Shown: positions 46,389 through 58,080, numbered from the stretch's first letter. The stretch: 64,000 nt of DNA from Dipteris shenzhenensis (GCA_047967505.1 CM106540.1), one strand, 5' to 3'. The notes: generated by a model from the letters alone, not told the origin. Numbers and translations are program-made.

Positions 46389-46390
46389 TG

Positions 46391-46486
46391 CAAACTACTT
46401 GCTTAATCACCTTCCGACCCAACCAATTTAGGGTATGACACCTTATGAAGATTCACTTGACACAAGCCAGACATTGGGCATCTCCG
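46391..46486 (+). pseudogene. Copia family 3 integrase, 5' part (left of nested insertion)
   Basis: It encodes NYLLNHLPTQPI, then GMTPYE, then (one frame shift later) KPDIGHL. These run into RIFGC at 52400 once the family 2 element and one copy of its CTCCG duplication are removed. This integrase segment corresponds to the AVYLLNRLPT...MTPYE...GHLRIFGC region of Copia integrases. Confidence 0.85.
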
Positions 46487-46657
46487 TGAGAGTGCTCTCA
46501 ACGGAAGCAAGGACGGAAGAAGGAGAGAGAGAGAGACAGAGAGCCACAAGTTTTGGTGGGTGCAGAACCACCCTAATCTTCTTTTTCATTCATTTATATA
46601 TGTGTTTGAGTATTGTACATAACCGGGGTTAAGGCACAGTGACCTTTAACCCCCACA
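46487..46657 (-). repeat. 3' LTR of Copia family 2 (left on + strand)
   Basis: It is 171 bp long and, read on the + strand, runs TGAGAGTGCTC...CCCCCACA. It contains a GA-rich tract. Its four differences from the right LTR are at about 46514, 46537, 46608 and 46641. Confidence 0.95.
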
Positions 46658-46710
46658 ACCTCCCACTTAAAGGACAATGTGCCTTTAAGGGAGAATAACT
46701 AGTGAGCATA

Positions 46711-49700
46711 CTATCCAATGCCCATCAATACACGACAATACTCAAACCGCTGACTAGGTAGACTCTTCGTCAGCACATCTGCAGGGTTATCATCTGTATG
46801 AACCTTGACAAGCTCTATGCGCTTGTCCTCAAGTACCTCCCTGATGAAATGGTACCTGACCTCAATGTGTTTGGTCTTTGCATGAAAGACCGGATTCTAT
46901 GCTAGCTGAATGCTAGCTGAATAGCACTCATGGAATCACTATGCAATGTCGGTACACCTGTATGAATCCCCAAATCTCCCACTAGCCGATCAAGCCATAT
47001 AGCCTCCTTGCAACCCTCTGTGGCTGCAACATACTCAGCCTCTGTGGTAGACAAAGCAACACACTTCTGTGCGCGAGACATCCATGACACTGCACCACCT
47101 GCAAAGGTGAACACATAACCAGAAGTGGATCTCCTACTATCCACATGCCCTACATAGTCTGAATCTGTGTACCCAAGTACACACATGTCTCCTTTACCAA
47201 AGCAAATGTACATCTCCTTGGTACCCTTCATGTACCTCATGATGCACTTAACTGCCTCCCAATGCCTCTTTCCTGGATTAGCCATATAGCGGCTAACAAC
47301 TCCCACTGCAAATGCAATGTCTGGTCTAGTAGCTATCATAGCATACATAAGACTCCCAACTGCTGATGCATAAGGAACCTTGGCCATCATGGCCCTCTCC
47401 TCATCTGATTTGGGACTATCTGTATGACTCAGTTTCACATATGGAGGCAATGGAGTACTCACTGCCTTCCCCCCCTCCATATTGAAACGCTGTAATACTT
47501 TTGTAACATACTCTTTTTGTGAAAGCCAAAGGAGTTTCCTACTCTGATCACGCGTGATGCGCATACCAAGAATATGACCTGCAAGTCCCAAATCCTTCAT
47601 ATCAAAGGCCTCATGCAACTTGGCCTTTAAAGCATCTAGCTCATAAGTATTCTTGCTAGCCAATAGCATATCATCCACATATAGTGCCAAGATTATCAAG
47701 CTATTATCCTTAGCCCTTTTAGTGTAGAGGCAGTGATCAATTTCACTCCTTCTAAAACCCTGGGACCGAATGAAAGCATCAAACTTCTGATACCATTCTC
47801 TAGGTGCTTGCTTAAGACCATAGAGACTCTTCTTCAGTTTGCAAACTAAATGCTCTTTGCCCTTTTCTTCAAAGCCTTCCGGCTGCACCATGTAAATTTC
47901 CTCATGCAAATCCCCATGCAAGAAAGTTGTCTTGACATCCATTTGCATAAGCTCCATATCCTCTGATGCCACTAGTCCAAGCATGCATCTAAGTGTGATC
48001 ATCTTCACAACCGGAGAGAATATCTCATCAAAGTCCACACCCTTCTCTTGCTTGAACCCTTTAGCAACCAGACAGGCCTTGTACCTAGGCACATCATCAC
48101 CTATGACCTTCATTTTGTAGACCCATTTACATGGCAATGCTTTCTTTCCATGTGGCAAAGAAACCAAGTCCCAAGTCTTATTCTTCATAAGTGAACTCAT
48201 CTCTGATTGCATAGCATACTCCCACTTGCATTGATCCTCATGCATCATAGCCTCTTTGTAGCAAGAAGGCTCCCCGCAATCAGTAAGCATCACATAGTCT
48301 ACCCTTGGAACAAACCTATCAGGCGGTCTAGACACTCTAGATGATCTTCTCAAGGGCATTTCAGCTTGCTGTCCCACTTGCATATCAGCCACATTTGGCT
48401 CATCATTTCCACCAATAGATGATCCATCATCTACCCTTGATTGTATACCTGTGGGAGTACTTGGTTGTACCATTTCTTGCACATTTGGTGCATAGACAGC
48501 TTCCTGTCTATCAACATATGCAGGTGGATTCACATCCTGGAAAGTGATTCTCCTCATTTCCACATCCCTCATGGGTGCCTTATGCATCTTCTTCTCATTG
48601 AAGACCACATCATGGCTGCGTATGATCTTCTTTGCTTTTGGATCCCAGAGACGATAGCCCATCTCTCCACTTTCACCATAACCCAGAAAGATGCATTTCC
48701 TAGACTTAGGATCTAGCTTCTTTCGAAGCTCTTTTGGCACATGTGCATATGCCTCACACCCAAATATACGCAAATGAGAGTAAGAGGGCTTCTTGCCACT
48801 CCATGCCTCTTCAGGAATACCACCATCCAAACTCTTACTAGGTGATCTATTGATCACATGCACTGCAGTCTTCATTGCCTCAGCCCAAAAACCACCAGAA
48901 AGACTTGCATTGGAAAGCATGCATTGCAACCTTTCTTGAATGGTACGGTTCATCTTTTCTGCAACTGGATTTTGCTCTGGAGTACGAGGGGATGTAAGCT
49001 CCCTCTTAATCCCACGAGTATCACAGAAATGCTGAAAGTCATGAGAGAGATACTCTCCACCATTGTCAGTCCATAGGCATTTAAGCGTTCTACCTGACTG
49101 ATTCTCAACCAAGGCCAGCCATTTCTGAAATACCTGGAACACATCACTCTTCCGAGCTATAGCATAAGCCCACACTTTCCTAGTTGCATCATCAATGAAT
49201 GTCACATAGTATTCAGCCCCGCCTAATGACCGTGTAGGCATGGGACCACATACGTCTGAATGCACCAAATCAAGCATTTCAAACTCTTTCTTTCCCCTTC
49301 TTTTATGGGCTGATTTAGTATGCTTCCCATAGAGACAATGCTCACAAAATTCAAAACCAGAGAAACTCAAATGCAGTACATAACCCAAACGGCATAAGAG
49401 TTTCATTCCATTCTGGCTCATGTGCCCCAACCTGCAATGCCACAAAGAAGTGCTTGGTTGCTCGGTTATTGCAACAACATGATCAAATACCCCTGATACA
49501 TGTAAGGGATACAAAGTCCCACACTTGGCACCCCTGGCTAAAAGCATAGAGCCCTTCTGAATTTTCCAACTTTGAAAGCCAAAAGTGGTGTGAAAACCAA
49601 CATCATCTAGCTGACCCACTGAAATAAGACTCTTGGTCAGCTTAGGCACATGTCTCACATGTTTCAAAACAAATGCAGACCCATTTGCAAAAGAAAACTT

Positions 49701-50786
49701 TATGTCACCTGCTCCCACTATGTCACATGCATAGTCATTTCCAAGATGCACACAACCTGTCTTTCCACTATCATAAGTGGAGAACCATTCCCTATGGGGA
49801 GTAACATGGAATGAAGCACCAGAATCCAAAATCCAATCTTGGGAATATGCATCATATGAAGTGGTAAGCAACTCTGCAGATAAACTAGACATGAAGAGAA
49901 CATCATTGTCACTATCACGTGTGACTGCATTGATCTCCTCGATCTTCACTTTTCCTTTCTCCTCCCTTGGACTCTCTTCCTTTTGATTTGCACCCCAATT
50001 TGCATTCTTTTTCTTATCCTTTTGCTCTCTTTTCAGCTTGTAGCAATCCTTTTTCATATGGCCCTTCTTGCCACAATGGTAACACTCAATGTTCCGTGCC
50101 TTGGATTTGCTACGAGACTTCCCTCTTTCTTGGGACTTCCCCCTGAACTGTGATCTGCCCCTTTGCACATTTAAGGCTGCATCCTGCTTGTTGCCATCCA
50201 TAGACTTCCGTCTAATCTCCTCGGCCAACAAGCTACCCACAACATCATCAAATTTCAGTACTCCACCAGGTGCAAAGTTACTGACAGCTGTACGGAAGGT
50301 ATCCCATGAGGATGGCAATGAACATAAGAGAAATATTGCCTTAGTCTCCGCATCAAAATTCATTTTCTGAGCCTGAAGCTGGCTGAAAATAATATTGAAT
50401 TCATTCAAGTGAGAAGCAATGGAGACCCCTTCCTTCATCTACAGCTCAAACAACCTCTTCATGAGGTAAACTTTATTAGAGGCAGTTTCCTTCTCATAAG
50501 TGGCACACAGTTTCTTCCACAAATCTTCAGTAGTCTGCTCATTCACTACTGTGAAATAAACTGACTTTGCAAGATGAAGTCTAATAGTAGACTTTGCTAA
50601 TGCATCCAACTCATTCCAATCATCCTCAGACATATTTGCAGGCTTAGCTTCAATCCCTGCCAAGGGTTTAATCTGCTTCTTTTGAATAAGCGCATCCCTT
50701 ATTTGTTCTTTCCACAAAGAAAAGTTTGTCCCATCAAACTTTTTAATGTTGAAAAAATCCTTTTCAGACATGGAAGAGGATGCCAT
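46711..50786 (-). pseudogene. Copia family 2 gag-pol polyprotein, almost intact
   Basis: The start is MASSSMSEKDFF (ATG at 50786). Gag is followed by a CX2CX4HX4C knuckle (CYHCGKKGHMKKDC, about 50084-50043), protease DSGA (about 49826), and GAG-pre-integrase LWHCRLGHMS. Integrase has HSDVCGPM, WTDNGGEY and PVAEKMNR. RT has QMDVKTTFLHG and YVDD (47681-47670), and RNase H has GYTDSDYVG and STTEAEY. Only two regions break the frame. One is a TAG at 50439-50441 inside gag (FEL*MKEG). The other is an 11-bp tandem duplication (46901-46922) plus an adjacent TAG near the RNase H end. The natural end is at 46711. Confidence 0.95.
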
Positions 50787-52213
50787 GATGCAAATAAAGC
50801 AAAATCCCAAATGCTAGTGCCTGCAAGAGAGAATCACAACAAATACCAGGTGCATCCGAATGTGTATGCCACAATAGACTGAAATATCACCAAAAAAACT
50901 AAAAGCTCAAAGCATCAAAAGATGCATCTGACTCATGTGCATATACTATGCATCCATATGAGCAAATCTGACCCAAAAGAAAATGCCAATAAGTGCCAAA
51001 TGACTCAAGCATAAACACCGTCCACTGGCATATACATCAATAATATCTCATCCAAGAGAGCATAGCACTATCAGTGCATCACCTGCAATGTGTCAAAGCT
51101 GTCCCTCAGCATAAAATAGCATCCATGTGCAAAGCGTCCATAAAAAATAGCATCCCACAAGGCAATTTGGGCCTATCAACGCATCCAACAAGGACCGCAA
51201 TGCATCCAAATGGCCTATAAATCATCCACTACAACCAATGCATACCACTAACGAGCGCACCACTGCTCAAACTGCAACCAGAGTGATCTGCATAAGGTAT
51301 GCTCAAGAAATCATAGTCCCACGGTAATACCGCTACTGAAAATAGAACCTGAGATGCCTCAAAACATGGGCGCCATTGCATAATCGGACTCAGTAAGAAA
51401 ATCTGCAAATATCTCTCTTCTGTCAGAACTCCAAAATCCCAACCGATGAGTGAGAAATGGGAGTCAACACTTATCCACTGCCATGTGGCATAAATCTAAG
51501 GTTTCAAAACCTTAGAATGAAAAATGCATAACAGAGAGACGAAATCGAATACACAGAGATCTATAACTCTGGAAATCCTCCACCGAATCGCGCAAGAACT
51601 GATAGGTAGGGGTTTTTGGGCATCCGGAATGCAATGGGACAGACGGTTTTGGAAACCGTGGTCTCAATCACTGGGTCCAACACACGGACTGAAAAACGTT
51701 TTTGGAAACAGAGCTGTTTGTAAACTCCACCGGAGTGTGAATGATGAGCAACATAGAAGTTTTAGGACCTCCTGAGTCCACCGGAACTGACAGATCTGCA
51801 AATGGTTGCTCCAAACTTGAGTTCCAACACCCGGGCAAAAAACGCAGGAACTGACACAGTGAGTCAGAAATCCAATGAAATGATCCCAAATTCAAGAATG
51901 AAGGTGTTTCCAAGCTCCTGAAGTAATGTGGACACCAAAAGCAAGCAATAGTTGCTTCTACAAATCAATACGGAGTCTCTGTCATCGAACGGAACAGGGA
52001 AAAGCTCAAAAAACGACTTTTTCTTTGAAAGCTCTTAACAGGCTCTCAAAACCACTTCGCAAAGCCAAAGTGACTTTTCCAAAGGTTCCTCCAAGGTCTT
52101 TGCACACTCGGATGCAAGTAAAGTCACCCACAAAGCTTCCCACAGAGCTTCTCCTTCCTCCCACAGAGCTGTTGAGCATCCAACATTCACGCACGCTCAA
52201 CTAGATCACTCGG
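50787..52213 (-). other. Copia family 2 untranslated leader
   Basis: About 1.4 kb lies between the primer site and the gag ATG on the minus strand, with no long ORF in the element sense. A long leader like this could hold packaging signals, but none is recognisable. Confidence 0.6.
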
Positions 52214-52227
52214 GCTCTGATACCAGT

Positions 52228-52398
52228 TGAGAGTGCTCTCAACGGAAGCAAGGATGGAAGAAGGAGAGAGAGAGAGATAGAGAGCCACAAGTTTTGGTGG
52301 GTGCAGAACCACCCTAATCTTCTTTTTCATTCATTTATATATGTGTTGGAGTATTGTACATAACCGGGGTTAAGGCACAGTAACCTTTAACCCCCACA
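52228..52398 (-). repeat. 5' LTR of Copia family 2 (right on + strand)
   Basis: This 171-bp LTR is near-identical to 46487-46657. It is followed by CTCCG and then by the continuation of the interrupted family 3 integrase. Confidence 0.95.
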
Positions 52399-54369
52399 CT
52401 CCGCATATTTGGTTGCATAGCATATGCCCACATACATGATGACCATCACAAGAAATTGGATGCAAAGTCACGCAAATGCATCATGGTTGGCTATAGTGAA
52501 GAAAGCAAAGCATACATGTTGTATGATCCCATCAACCGCAAGGTCATTATCTCCAGAGATGTAATCTTTGATGAGGAATCAGACTGGAAAACCTCAAATA
52601 CACAGGAGATAGACTCACTAATTACTCAGTCATCTATAGAAAAGGTTGAAGAAGAAGAGTAAGAATTGCCAGAAACACCCCAAGTAGAGCCACAGCAACT
52701 CAAATGGCCTACTAGGGAAAACATACCTCCAACCAGATTGACATATGCTCAGAAAGGCAAAGCAATTTAGGTTGAACCCACCAACTATGCTCTTATGACT
52801 ACCATCATGGCTATAGAAGAGCTAGTGTACTTCGAGGATGCAATAGACAAGCCACAATGGCAAACTACTATGAATGAAGAAATGGAAGCTTTGTATAAGA
52901 ATAATACTTGGGAATTATGCAACCTTCCACCAGGAAAGGGCCATAGCAAACAAATCATGGGTATACAAAGTGAAGTACAATCCAGATGGAAGTATTCAAA
53001 GATACAAAGCCAAACTAGTTGTAAAAGGATTTGCACATCAATAAGGTCAAGATTATGATGAGACTTATGCTCCAGTAGCAAAGATGGATTCCATATGGTT
53101 CTTGATATCACTAGTGACACTCAGTAGATGGAATGTGTATCAGCTCGATATCAAGAATGCATTTCTCAATGGTTAGCTAGACGAGGAAGTCTACACGCAA
53201 AAACTAGTAGGTTATGTTGAACTAGGAAAGGAGAATCAGGTTTTCCATCTTAAGAAAAGTCTTTATGGCTTAAAGCAAGCACCCAGAAGTTGGTACAGCA
53301 GAATCAACAAGTATTTTTCTGATCTGAGATACATTAAATCCAATGCAAATCATACTCTCTACTACAAAGTTCAAGGGGAAGACATTACTATTGCATTTTT
53401 TTATGTAGATGATCTAATTGTGACCGAAAGCAAGGATAGCTTCATCAGAAAGCTAAAACAAGACTTATCTACAGTGTTTGACATGAAAGATCTTGGACTT
53501 ATGCACTATTGTCTTGGTATTGAGTTTTGGAGAGATTCAGATAGCACCTTTATGAGTCAGCTCAAGTATGTTGATGTCTCCTGAAGAAGTTTCATATGGC
53601 AAACTAAAAGGTTGCAGCCACTCCCATGGAACAAAATTTGAAACTTACAAAAGATTTAGAAAAGCCTACAGTCAATGATAGGTACTACAAGCAGCTCATC
53701 GGATCTCTTATATATCTGACTATCAGATGGCTAGATATTTGTTATGCAGTAAGTTCACTTGCATAGTTTATGGCAAATCCAAAACAGTCTCATTGGAATG
53801 CAGCCAAAAGAGTCTTGACATACATCAGAGGTACAAGACAGTTTGGGATAGAATACAAAGGAATTCATCCAAGGTTGCATGGATACTCTGATAGTAACTA
53901 TGCCAAATGTCATGAGACCAGGAGATCCACACAGGGATATGCATTTTTTGTTGGTCAAGGTGCTATATCATGGTTGTCAAATAAACAGCCAATTGTTTCT
54001 TTGTCTTTAACTGAAGTAGAATATAGAGCCCTCACTACAGGTGCATGTGAGGCTATATGGCTCAGAAGACTATTGTCAGAAATAGATTACTTTGATGAAT
54101 CAAAGCCAACAACAATATACTGTGATAATCAATCGGCTCAAGCATTGGCCGAGAATCCAATAAATCACTCCAAGACAAAGCACATTGATGTCAGAGAGCA
54201 CTTCATCAGAGAAAGAGTGTTACTTGGTGACATCGCACTACAGCATTGTGATAGCAAAGAGAATGTTGCAGACATCTTTACCAAACTACTCGGTAAAGAG
54301 CTTTTTGAGAAACACCGACAAGCTCTCGGTTTGACGCAAAGGAAGGACATTCCCATTAAAGGGGTGTGA
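52399..54369 (+). pseudogene. Copia family 3 integrase C-part, RT and RNase H
   Basis: The frame resumes as LRIFGCIAYAHI, KLDAKSRKCIMVGYSEE, then TNYALMTTIM. RT follows with YQLDIKNAFLNG, LYGLKQAPRSWYS and FYVDDLIV, and RNase H with GYSDSNYAK, SLTEVEYRAL, YCDNQSAQAL and ADIFTKLLGKELF. Stops (for example after KVEEEE and after NAFLNG) and frameshifts near 52930 and 53580 kill it. A purine tract AAAGGGG just before 54365 may mark the edge of a 3' LTR beginning TGATGG at 54367, which I could not delimit. Confidence 0.9.
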
Positions 54370-55500
54370 TGGAATGTAATGTTCAGTTCTTCTTCAATTC
54401 CCCAAAATCATCATGTTGAGGGAAGGCCTACTTCATGATGTTGATCTTGAAGGAAGGTGTTGAGAGACCATGCTCAACAATATGTAATCACATGTGCATA
54501 GCACTAACCCAAGGGATGATGGGGCAGGGCAAGGTGTGAGTGGTGAGAGTGCTAGCAACAGTGGGCACAGGAGAGGATGATTTAGGGGAGGAGTGTGGAG
54601 AGGAGGGGGGGTGGTCTCTCACATCCTATTGCTAGGCATCCAATTTTGAGTGCTTTGGTACATTGCCTCAAAAGAAGACCTCACTCTCGGAGGTCAAGGG
54701 ATATTTTGAGGGTGAGCCACCTCTCTACTCCCCCTGCAGTAGATAAGCTCTTGTATGATAAGGCAGGGACAAGGAGATATCCAAAGACATTTTGTTTCAT
54801 TCCTAGGATTCAACCTACACTTAGAGAAAAAAGACCTTAAGAAGGGCTCAAAATAAGGTAAGGTTGTTCATTGGAAGCACATTGACCATTAGAAGGCATA
54901 TTCCAAGGAGGCTTGGAATAGAAAGGATTCAAAGAGTGCAGATGAACACACATAACATAGTGTAGTAGAACTACAAAGATGGCATAGGGAAAGGTCCCCT
55001 ATGTGACTTGTATGGCTACCCCTCTTATGCTAGGGTAGTCCCAAAGTTTTTTTCCCCCACCCAAGGAAGATAATGCTAGAGGAGGTCCAAGGAAAGAAAG
55101 AAAGTTTCTTATATATCCTTAAATCTACATTGTATATATTTAACATTGTTCTCTCTCTAGAATTAGACTCTCTCTTTACATGTGTCACCTACACTCGATC
55201 TGGCGTGATCGGAGTGAAGTTTTGGGGGAGAGCTAGGAATCCATCTGCCCCAACCTTGCCTCCCCTGAGTCCCTCCTCCTCCATCTTCCCCCTCCTTGTT
55301 GGGTCTTGCTCCCATGGAACTCAATAGAGAAGGTTGAAGGGAAGGGGGAGCTGGAGTAGCAGCTATTGCTGCTAGGTCTATGCATAGGTGACCCTATGAG
55401 GGCTTCCTTTTGTATGCTAGTGGGGTTGGGATAGCCCCACTAGTAGGCAAGAGGGGTGAGCATGTTGGGCTAGCATTGTAGCTCCATCAAGGACGCCAAT
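54370..55500. other. Non-coding stretch, possible family 3 LTR and a small hairpin repeat
   Basis: No supported gene is present. A perfect 9-bp stem, CTAGTGGGG (55417-55425) with CCCCACTAG (55435-55443), lies in a block resembling 58780-58880. The start may contain the 3' LTR of Copia family 3. Confidence 0.45.
55417..55480. repeat. Copy of a small interspersed repeat with a 9-bp stem
   Basis: CTAGTGGGG/CCCCACTAG is followed by 'gggctagcattgtagctcc'. A related block at 58789-58890 has CTAGTGTGG/CCCCACTAA followed by 'aggttggcattgcagctcc'. Confidence 0.55.
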
Positions 55501-56099
55501 CGGTTGAGATTTAATCTCAACCGTCGGATCACAACACTATAAAACACATAATTTATCCCTAAAAGTTTCGGTGACATTTCAACAAAATTTAAATCAACCA
55601 TCTACCAACAACTAAGCAAATAAAGAAACCAGAAGTCAACACATAAACGACACATAATAACCCACAAAATCTCAAAGCAACGAGAACATGACACATAATA
55701 AACTCCAACACCATTTTTAAAATTGAAATTAAAAACATAAGCCGAATAAACTATATTTTTAATTCCCCAAAAAATAATACACCAAATATTTGCCATATAA
55801 CTGGCATTTTAAAATCTCTGTCACAACAAAACCGGATAATCAGCTACACCATAATGCCACATAGGCATACTTGCATTTTTTTAAAAACGTGGATCACCGG
55901 CTACCCAAAAATCCACTTAGGCTCATCTTCCACAAAATCCAGATTCAAGTTTCTCTCCTTCTTCTGAAACAAACCACCGCCAACATGAAAATTGAAGACG
56001 TAGTCTTTGAATGTGCCACCAAAAACAAGAGAAGATCAACCCGCATCGCCATGAACAACCTGATACAATTGCTCCATCTACGAGATATCACTGATCCTT

Positions 56100-58080
56100 A
56101 CGAAAGCATCTTCCTCCAAGTCACCAGCAACATTCCACGCTCCAGATTTGTCACCAAGCATAGAAGCACCTGCAATAGCATTACTAACACCAACCTGACC
56201 AGCACTAGTGAGACTGGTAATACACCAACAGCTCCACCATGACTACCACTCCCAGAAGCAGCACACATGCCAACAAAACCCAGAGTAGTGAATACCAGCA
56301 TCACTAGAACTCCCTAAACCACCACCGGCATGATGGAAACCACAACGAGAAACATCTCCGAAAAGAATATCTGCACTAGTAGAAATCCCTGAAGAAACAC
56401 ACCAGTAGATCCAATAGAAACACCAAAAGCATCTTGAATAAAATTAGCAGAAACCGATACACGATCCTTCACACCATCACCACCACCAGAATCCGCACCA
56501 CCAGCTCCAAGAATCCTAGGAAAACCACCATCAACCTTCCTACATTAAACCTCCAGATTTCTCTTTAAAACATCATCATAATTCTGTAAAGAACCCTGAT
56601 CATCATAAGGGTTAGCAGTCAACTCCAGCACCATTTCTACTTTCACATTCTCATTCCTATCATACTTACTCAAACTACTAAACCTTTTATGCCCTGTAAC
56701 CTTCATTGCTCCATCAGAAGGAACACAACACAATCCAACCTTGTTACAAGAGTCACACGCAAACTTCAATTACTAGAGTTTCCCGAAAAACCGACAGAAT
56801 CCATCATTGTCCTCACACATTTGTTTAGACCTTTCAAACTGACCCAATTCCGATTATACCACACTTGAACCCACACAAACAAACACAATCAGCAAATAAA
56901 CTTACCAAAAAACCACAAACAAAAACACAAAACAACAACACTTACCACAGTCCTCGGATTATCAATAACGTGCAAAAAAATGTGCATCATCCTATTTAAA
57001 CCCTCTCCATCATCAGGAAGATGTTTCACCAATGGATCATAAGGATCACATCAACGTCATGAACCCTCATAGGTGGCCGCATATATACTTTAGGAAAATG
57101 ACGCATATCGACCCAATAATTTTTAGACAACTACCACTGATTAAACCTACAACCAAGCCACACGAAAATATAAACACACAAAACTACAAGACATAACAAA
57201 CTTACTCCACAAAGTCGCCAAGAGTGTCACCTCACAAAATCACCTCAAAGAACATTACAGAGTTCCCTCCTGCCTCGAATAGAAAAACACATCAAATAGT
57301 AATACACAAACCTTCTTGCAAACCCTACGGATGATAGATACAATAGTCAATATCTGCCAAAAGACTCTTCTCAGTAGCAAAGCCAACCACATCAACCTTT
57401 TTCTGAGGTTTACATGCACCTTCCTGGACAGATTTGTTCATAAACATCACAATATGATGATGCGCTGCATCAAAGATCGGATTCTTACAAATATCAAAAG
57501 GAATCTCATCAACCTCGGTTTGAGCAATCCAAGCTTTTGCTTTCTAGCAATAATCCGGCCGAATGCACGAAACATACTCATCAAAGACGAAGCAGGGAAC
57601 ACCTCACCATTCATTTTCAAGATTGCATAAAAAATCTCTTTAGCATCTGACTAAACTCACAAAGATTCAAATCCTCCAACCTAACACTCAAGTCCAACCC
57701 ACAGAACTTCCTCCAAGCATCAAAACGGTTCCTCGCCCATTGGTCCTCCACAGAACGATCATGGACACTCCCAAAAAGACGAGCAAGCTCATCAGGATCA
57801 AGATCCAAGAAAGGCACCTCACGACTCAAACCTAAAGAGCTAGAAACACGAACTAACTTAGAAGGACGACCATGACAACTCGTCACATCTCTCCCTACAA
57901 CTTCACTTGCAACACCAAAGCTAACAGAGCAAATGCTACCAGCACCCTCCATAGAAACACCACCGCCTTTCGCAACACAACCTCAACATCCTCACCACCA
58001 ACAATGACACCATCCTTAGGAATGCCCAAACTGAAACTAGGACCCTCGCAACCTTCAACCGCATCCCATCACTCCCTGCG
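56100..58080 (-). pseudogene. Crypton-like eukaryotic tyrosine recombinase, decayed
   Basis: Read on the minus strand from about 58080. The first block has SVEDQWARNRFDAWRKFCGL and LCEFSQMLKRFF (57952-57617), then after a TGA, NGEVFPASSLMSMFRAFGRI. A shifted frame gives FDICKNPIFDAAHHHIV and KKVDVVGFATEKSLL (about 57500-57310). Further on is VWYNRNWVSLKGLNKCV and N(stop)SLRVTLVTRL (about 56870-56730). Another shifted frame has VTGHKRFSSLSKYDR (56700-56656). This order matches the DUF3504/Crypton-type recombinases: W-x-x-F-x-x-W N-terminal fold, then H-x-x-R, then GH...Y. Catalytic Arg, the GH pair and the Tyr (codon 56664-56662) survive. The His of HxxR is replaced by TGA. A Gly/Ser-rich tail follows to about 56100. 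Confidence 0.75.

Larger units (their letters stand above)
44095..46390 (+). mobile_element. Copia family 1, copy 4: 5' LTR to integrase, 3' truncated
   Basis: The 5' LTR at 44095-44812 is followed by the primer site TGGTATCAGAGC (44813-44824), gag from ATG 44884, protease (PWIMDYGASCHMT, with DSG altered to DYG) and GAG-pre-integrase. Homology to copy 2 stops at 'agaaagatg' (about 46389), after HTNLYRKM of integrase. The next base begins the integrase of a different Copia family. No 3' LTR or matching duplication was found, so the left flank TCCAT has no partner. Confidence 0.9.
46487..52398 (-). mobile_element. Copia family 2: young, nearly intact LTR retrotransposon
   Basis: Two 171-bp LTRs (46487-46657 and 52228-52398) differ at only four positions by my count, and the perfect duplication CTCCG flanks the element (46482-46486 and 52399-52403). 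On the minus strand, the primer site TGGTATCAGAGC (52225-52214) lies 2 nt from the 5' LTR. The purine tract AAGTGGGAGGT adjoins the 3' LTR. One long polyprotein frame remains. The element is nested in a family 3 integrase and is the youngest insertion here. Confidence 0.97.

Noticed and set aside
48441-50370. Plus-strand ORFs inside the family 2 Copia element
   Set aside because: They are antisense shadows of the intact polyprotein frame.
53770-54369. Possible independent host gene with an open 199-codon frame
   Set aside because: The sequence is the RNase H end of Copia family 3 (STQGYAF, CDNQSAQAL, ADIFTKLLGK) and continues its RT upstream.
55871-56242. Plus-strand ORF beginning MHFFKNVDHRLP
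   Set aside because: It overlaps the Gly-rich tail of the minus-strand recombinase relic, and its Thr/Asn-rich end is the antisense of that tail.
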